Below are positions 60,575 to 64,000 of a stretch of DNA of 64,000 nucleotides, one piece after another. The stretch is taken from NCBI GenBank assembly GCA_041690495.1, contig JAWLHE010000004.1, positions 62,001 to 126,000 on the forward strand, in the 5' to 3' direction. Origin of the DNA: DATAAP01 sp041690495 (lineage in GTDB: Bacteria; Pseudomonadota; Alphaproteobacteria; CACIAM-22H2). The notes under the pieces are model-generated. The model was not told the origin of the DNA and ran no database searches. It worked only from the letters and a program-made list of their open reading frames with translations. A program made the position numbers and the translations under genes. The stretch's first letter is position 1. Each line of letters starts with the position of its first letter.

Positions 60575-61096
60575 ATGAAAATCTTCGGCCTCGCGGGTTG
60601 GAGCGGCAGCGGCAAGACGACGCTCATGGTCCGGCTCATTCCGGAGCTGGTCGCGCGCGGCATCACGGTATCGACGATGAAGCACGCGCATCACGCCTTC
60701 GACGTCGATCAGCCGGGCAAGGACAGCTACGAGCACCGCGCAGCCGGCGCCACCGAAGTGATGGTCTCCTCGGCAGCCCGCTGGGCGCTGATGCACGAGC
60801 TGCGCGGGGCACCGGAGTCGAGTGTCGAGGCTCTGATCGCGCATATGACGCCGGTCGACCTGCTGATCGTCGAGGGCTTCAAGCATCATCCGCATCCGAA
60901 GCTCGAGGTGCACCGGCCCGCGCTCGGCAAGCCGCTGCTCTGCGTCGGGGATCCGCATGTCGTCGCCGTCGCGAGCGACTCGTCCATCCCCGGACTGCGC
61001 GCTCCGCTTTTCAATCTGAGCGACGTGCCGGGAATCGCGGACTTCATCATCGGTCATTGCGACCTCGCGCAACCGCGCGCCGCCTCGGCGGGGTAG
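60575..61096 (+). CDS. mobB: Molybdopterin-guanine dinucleotide biosynthesis adaptor MobB
   Basis: P-loop GTPase-like helper of molybdenum cofactor nucleotidylation, 173 residues. The nucleotide motif is GLAGWSGSGKTTLMVRLIPEL; other family blocks are STMKHAHHAFDVDQPGKDSY, HRAAGATEVMVSSAARWALM and DLLIVEGFKHHPHPKLEVHR. The start ATG 60575 lies 22 nt after pgsA; the open frame reaches 60470 inside pgsA but is not coding there. It is followed by moeA 4 nt downstream. mobA, its usual partner, is not seen here. Confidence 0.95.
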   Translation: MKIFGLAGWSGSGKTTLMVRLIPELVARGITVSTMKHAHHAFDVDQPGKDSYEHRAAGATEVMVSSAARWALMHELRGAPESSVEALIAHMTPVDLLIVEGFKHHPHPKLEVHRPALGKPLLCVGDPHVVAVASDSSIPGLRAPLFNLSDVPGIADFIIGHCDLAQPRAASAG

Positions 61097-61100
61097 GACA

Positions 61101-62363
61101 ATGGCCCAGCTCTCCGACGACTGCTTCGCGTTCGGTGGCGAGTTGATGCGCGCCGACGCGGCGCTGAAAATCCTGAACAGCCGGATTGCGCCCGTGGCGA
61201 CCCCAGTGGATATTGCGCTCACGGCCGCACGCGGTCGGATTCTCGCCGGCGACATCGTCGCCGGACGGAACGTGCCGCCGCATGACAATGCCGCCGTCGA
61301 CGGCTATGCCGTGTTCTTCGACGACCTCCAGCCGGATTCGGACACGCGCCTGCCGGTCTCGGGCCGCGTCGCCGCGGGCCAGACGCTGGGCCGCGCGGCG
61401 AAGCGGGGAACCGCGGTGCGCGTCCTCACCGGCGCGCCGATGCCCGAAGGGCCCGACACCGTGTTCATGCAGGAAGACTGCCGCGTCGATCGCGATGCCG
61501 TCACTCTGCCGCCCGGAATCAAGCGCGGCGCCAACCGCCGCAAGGCCGGCGAGGACGTAAAGAGCGGCGCGACCATCCTGGTCAGCGGCCACCGCCTGCG
61601 GCCGCAGGATGTCGGGCTCGCCGCCTCGATCGGCATCACCTCCCTCTCCGTGTTCCGTCCGCTGAAGGTGGCGATCTTCTCGACCGGCGACGAGCTGCGC
61701 GAGCCCGGCGAGGAAACGCCACCCGGCGCGGTCTACGACGCCAACCGCTACGTGCTCCGCGCGCTGCTGGAGCAGCTCGGCTGCGAGATCGCCGACTACG
61801 GCATCCTGCGCGACCGGCCCGATCTGGTCCGCGACACGCTGGCGCGCGCCGCCGGCGAATGCGACGCGCTCGTCACCTCCGGCGGCATGTCAACCGGCGA
61901 GGAAGACCATGTCCGCGACGCCGTCGCAGCGCTCGGTTCGATCCATTTCTGGCGCCTCGCGATTCGCCCGGGACGACCGGTGGCGCTCGGTCAGGTCAGA
62001 GGCGTGCCGTTCGTCGGCCTGCCCGGCAACCCGGTGGCGATGATGGTCACCTTTCTGCGATTCGCCCGCCCGCTCCTGCTCGGCCTCGGCGGCGCGAACG
62101 AGACCGAACGCGAGCCGCATCTGTTCCGTGTCCGCGCGGCTTTCGAAATAAGGAAGAAGCACGGCCGCCGCGAATGGATCCGCGCGCGCCTCGAAACCGG
62201 CGCCGACGGCGTGCCGGTCGCGGTCAAGTACCCGCGCGACGGTGCCGGCATCCTGACATCGCTGGTCGAATCCGACGGGCTGATCGAGCTGCCAGAGGAG
62301 TTGACGCACGCGCCCGCAGACACGATGGTCGACTTCCTGCCGTTCAGCGAGGTCGCGGCATGA
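61101..62363 (+). CDS. moeA: Molybdopterin molybdenumtransferase MoeA
   Basis: Inserts molybdate into adenylated molybdopterin; 420 residues. Family motifs in order are RNVPPHDNAAVDGYAVFFDD near the N-terminus, LTGAPMPEGPDTVFMQEDC, FSTGDELREPGEETPPGAVYDANRY, VTSGGMSTGEEDHVRDAVA, AIRPGRPVALGQVRGVPFVG and GLPGNPVAMMVTF. The stop overlaps the moaD start by 3-4 nt (ATGA), so translation is coupled. It forms a molybdenum cofactor cluster with mobB, moaD and moaE. Confidence 0.97.
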   Translation: MAQLSDDCFAFGGELMRADAALKILNSRIAPVATPVDIALTAARGRILAGDIVAGRNVPPHDNAAVDGYAVFFDDLQPDSDTRLPVSGRVAAGQTLGRAAKRGTAVRVLTGAPMPEGPDTVFMQEDCRVDRDAVTLPPGIKRGANRRKAGEDVKSGATILVSGHRLRPQDVGLAASIGITSLSVFRPLKVAIFSTGDELREPGEETPPGAVYDANRYVLRALLEQLGCEIADYGILRDRPDLVRDTLARAAGECDALVTSGGMSTGEEDHVRDAVAALGSIHFWRLAIRPGRPVALGQVRGVPFVGLPGNPVAMMVTFLRFARPLLLGLGGANETEREPHLFRVRAAFEIRKKHGRREWIRARLETGADGVPVAVKYPRDGAGILTSLVESDGLIELPEELTHAPADTMVDFLPFSEVAA

Positions 62364-62611
62364 AACTGGTCTATTTCGCGTGGCTGCGCACGCGTATCGG
62401 CAAGGGCGAGGAAGTCCTGACGCCGCCGATCGAAGTGCGCACCGTGCGCGCCCTGCTCGACTGGCTCAAGGACCGGTCGCCCGGCCATGCCGAGGCGCTC
62501 AAGAATCTCGATGTCGTCCGCGTCGCCGTGAACCACGAGCACGTCCAGCTCGACGCGCCCGTCGGCCCGAACGACGAGGTTGCCCTGTTCCCGCCGGTGA
62601 CGGGAGGGTGA
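62360..62611 (+). CDS. moaD: Molybdopterin synthase small subunit MoaD
   Basis: Ubiquitin-fold sulfur carrier of 83 residues, whose C-terminal Gly-Gly (FPPVTGG) carries thiocarboxylate for conversion of precursor Z to molybdopterin. The N-terminal KLVYFAWLRTRIGKGEEVL and the mid-strand VRVAVNHEHVQLDAPVGPND are characteristic. Its start overlaps moeA. moaE, its partner, follows after 192 nt, and a REP pair has been inserted between them, which is unusual spacing for moaD-moaE. Confidence 0.95.
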   Translation: MKLVYFAWLRTRIGKGEEVLTPPIEVRTVRALLDWLKDRSPGHAEALKNLDVVRVAVNHEHVQLDAPVGPNDEVALFPPVTGG

Positions 62612-62639
62612 TGTCGTGCTACACCATCCACACTTGTCG

Positions 62640-62772
62640 CCTCATCCTGAGGAGCGATTTCGCTTCGGGCGAAATCGCGTCTCGAAGGATGGACGAGTGG
62701 CACGATCTTTCTTGCGGCCCATCCTTCGAGACGCCGTTCGCCTTATCGGCGAACGGCTCCTCAGGATGAGGA
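62640..62772. repeat. Inverted pair of REP hairpins with conserved flanks and variable stems
   Basis: Element A (62640-62692) is CCTCATCCTGAGGAGC, a GCGATTTCGC/GCGAAATCGC hairpin, then GTCTCGAAGGATGG. Element B (62719-62772) is the inverted copy with the same flanks but a different stem, GCCGTTCGCC/GGCGAACGGC. Pairing is conserved though the sequence is not, so the structure is selected. The pair fills the moaD-moaE gap. Confidence 0.8.
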
Positions 62773-62803
62773 TGGTTCCTGTTGCGCGAGCGCAGGTCCA
62801 TCC

Positions 62804-63256
62804 ATGATCCGCGTCCAGCGCGAGGATTTCGATTCCGGCGCCGAAATGATGGCGCTCACCGCCGGGCGCCACGACATCGGCGGCGTGGTCTCGTTCGTCG
62901 GCCTCGTCCGCGACATGGCAGGCGGCGCGAAGATCGGCGCGATGACGCTCGAGCACTATCCCGGCATGACCGAAAAGCAGCTCGGCGCGATCGAGGCCGA
63001 AGCGAACAAGCGCTGGCCGCTCTCGGCGTGCCTCATCATTCACCGATACGGCAAGCTCGAGCCCGGCGACCGCATCGTCCTGGTGATCACGGCCTCGCCG
63101 CACCGCGACGCGGCGTTCGACGCGTGCCGTTTCCTGATCGACTGGCTCAAGACCAAGGCGCCGTTCTGGAAGCTCGAAGACACCGAGCACGGCGCCAAAT
63201 GGGTCGACGCCGACGCCAAGGACGCCGACGCCGCCGCGCGCTGGGTGGAGAAGTAG
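62804..63256 (+). CDS. moaE: Molybdopterin synthase catalytic subunit MoaE
   Basis: Catalytic half of molybdopterin synthase, 150 residues; it moves sulfur from MoaD to cyclic pyranopterin. Motifs are DIGGVVSFVGLVRDMAGGAK, MTLEHYPGMTEKQLGAIEAEA, IIHRYGKLEPGDRIVLVIT and DACRFLIDWLKTKAPFWKLE. The catalytic Lys of the usual K-W motif falls in LKTKAPFWK, and GAKWVDADAKD ends the fold. It is the last molybdenum cofactor gene in the cluster, though the REP pair separates it from moaD. Confidence 0.96.
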   Translation: MIRVQREDFDSGAEMMALTAGRHDIGGVVSFVGLVRDMAGGAKIGAMTLEHYPGMTEKQLGAIEAEANKRWPLSACLIIHRYGKLEPGDRIVLVITASPHRDAAFDACRFLIDWLKTKAPFWKLEDTEHGAKWVDADAKDADAAARWVEK

Positions 63257-63275
63257 TTCAGCATTTCTGCGACAT

Positions 63276-63377
63276 CGCGGGCTTGACCCGCGGATCCATT
63301 TCTCAGCGTACCGATCGTACACGTAGTGCACGCGCCGGTGCTGCTGCCGGATGGACCCGCGGATCAAGTCCACGGGT
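63276..63377. repeat. Pair of GCGGGCTTGACCCGCGG-type REP elements
   Basis: The first element has a perfect 6-bp stem CGCGGG/CCCGCG around CTTGA (63276-63292), followed by GATCCAT. The second (about 63351-63377) is an inverted, degenerate copy with ATGGACCCGCGGATCAAGTC. This is a common alphaproteobacterial intergenic repeat. It fills the convergent gap between moaE and ilvE. Confidence 0.7.
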
Positions 63378-63409
63378 GACGCATCAAAGAATGCGCGACG
63401 CGCAGTCGC

Positions 63410-64000
63410 TCACGCCGCCTTCGCGGGCGGCGTCCGCACCAGCTTCGAATAATCGTCCATCAGGTTCTTGGTGATGTCGCCGGGCTTGAACTTGTACTGG
63501 GCGATCTCGCCCACCGGCGTCACTTCGGCTGCGGTGCCTGTCAGGAACACTTCCTGCGCCTTGCCGAGCTCGTCGGGCATGATCGCGCGCTCGTGGATGC
63601 GGTACTGGCGCTGGCGCGCGAGGTCCATGACCGTGCGGCGGGTGATGCCGTCGAGGAAGCAGTCGGGCTTCGGCGTGTGGATCTCGCCGTTGATGACCAG
63701 GAAGATGTTGGCGCCGGTTGCCTCGGCGATCTGGCCGCGCCAGTCGAGCATCAGCGCGTCCTGGCAGCCCTGCGCCTCGGCCGCGTGCTTCGACATGGTG
63801 CAGATCATGTACAGCCCGGTCGCCTTCGCCGCGGTCGGCGCCGTATTCGGCGCCGGACGCCGCCAGTCGGCGATGGTCAGGCGAATACCCTTCTCGCGCA
63901 GCTCCGGCGAGAAGTAGGACGGCCACGGCCACACGCAGACCGCGGTGTTGATCCTGGTCGCCTGCGCCGACACGCCCATCATCTCCGAGCCGCGCCAGGC
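63410..64000 (-). CDS. ilvE: Branched-chain amino acid aminotransferase, 5' end cut off by window edge
   Basis: C-terminal part (197 visible residues) of a fold-type IV PLP aminotransferase transferring amino groups for Leu, Ile and Val. The visible sequence runs from AWRGSEMMGVSAQATRIN to the stop at 63410 and includes the glutamate-containing EATGANIFLVINGEIHTP, GITRRTVMDLA and EVFLTGTAAEVTPVGEIAQY. The N-terminal catalytic lysine lies outside the window. The internal ATG at 63982 is not the start. It converges with moaE. Confidence 0.95.
   Translation of the reverse strand, partial: AWRGSEMMGVSAQATRINTAVCVWPWPSYFSPELREKGIRLTIADWRRPAPNTAPTAAKATGLYMICTMSKHAAEAQGCQDALMLDWRGQIAEATGANIFLVINGEIHTPKPDCFLDGITRRTVMDLARQRQYRIHERAIMPDELGKAQEVFLTGTAAEVTPVGEIAQYKFKPGDITKNLMDDYSKLVRTPPAKAA

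Noticed and set aside
63257..63409. Possible tRNA or small RNA gene between moaE and ilvE
   Set aside because: The hairpins match the repeated intergenic element family and no cloverleaf or T-loop sequence is present.

Overview
This 64-kb window is GC-rich chromosomal DNA from an alphaproteobacterium. Lineage markers are a GapR (DUF2312) protein, a DUF1244 protein, fused TrpE-TrpG with a Trp-rich leader peptide, a three-gene pntAA-pntAB-pntB transhydrogenase, a very large fused indolepyruvate:ferredoxin oxidoreductase, an AapJ-type amino-acid binding protein, and alphaproteobacterial REP repeats of the CTTCGACA..GCTCAGG type. A Rhodospirillales-like or Reyranella-like host fits, but I cannot place it more precisely. 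I saw no rRNA, tRNA, CRISPR array, transposase or prophage block. Most genes are core metabolism, packed tightly on both strands.

Layout. 0-8 kb: a cytochrome c running off the left edge and coupled to an aldo/keto reductase, alkB overlapping a second 2OG-Fe(II) oxygenase, a YbhN-like membrane protein, the transhydrogenase operon and an ABC1 kinase. 8-20 kb: oligoendopeptidase F, an acyl-CoA ligase, a sugar-nucleotide epimerase, trpL-trpE(G), indolepyruvate oxidoreductase and a secreted PHB-depolymerase-like esterase. 20-29 kb: a class II aldolase, a saccharopine-dehydrogenase-family protein facing its own Lrp regulator, a TPP riboswitch with thiO-thiS-thiG, an MBL hydrolase and two divergent polytopic glycosyltransferases. 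29-37 kb: gapR, DUF1244, DUF445, a YbdK-like ligase beside an N-formylglutamate amidohydrolase-like protein, an EamA transporter, glycerate kinase and pyruvate kinase. 37-46 kb: dps, an EF-G paralogue, an enolase-superfamily enzyme, panE, an aspartate aminotransferase, a DUF305 protein and an ahpC-ahpD pair. 46-49 kb: a VIT/VWA surface protein with an LPQTA sorting signal and its dedicated sortase. 49-57 kb: a phage-like small protein, a DUF2007 protein, uvrB, an Lrp regulator, an EamA transporter, an amino-acid binding protein and an MFS transporter. 57-64 kb: pteridine-reductase-like SDR, folB, uvrC, pgsA and the molybdenum cofactor genes mobB-moeA-moaD-moaE, then a partial ilvE.

The most interesting signals are regulatory or structural. 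(1) The 348-bp AT-richer gap between folB and uvrC carries a perfect DnaA box, two weaker boxes, a perfect IHF-consensus match and two GANTC sites, so it resembles a replication origin or DnaA-controlled region. A second perfect DnaA box lies just upstream of gapR. (2) dps and the ahpC-like gene share a TTAGA-N5-TCTAA palindrome resembling Irr iron-control elements. (3) thiO, one EamA transporter and one MFS transporter have N-terminal coding that extends upstream of any ATG/GTG/TTG. (4) The two-gene sortase/substrate module is a surface-display system in a Gram-negative. All functional calls are from reading the sequence; no database search was run.
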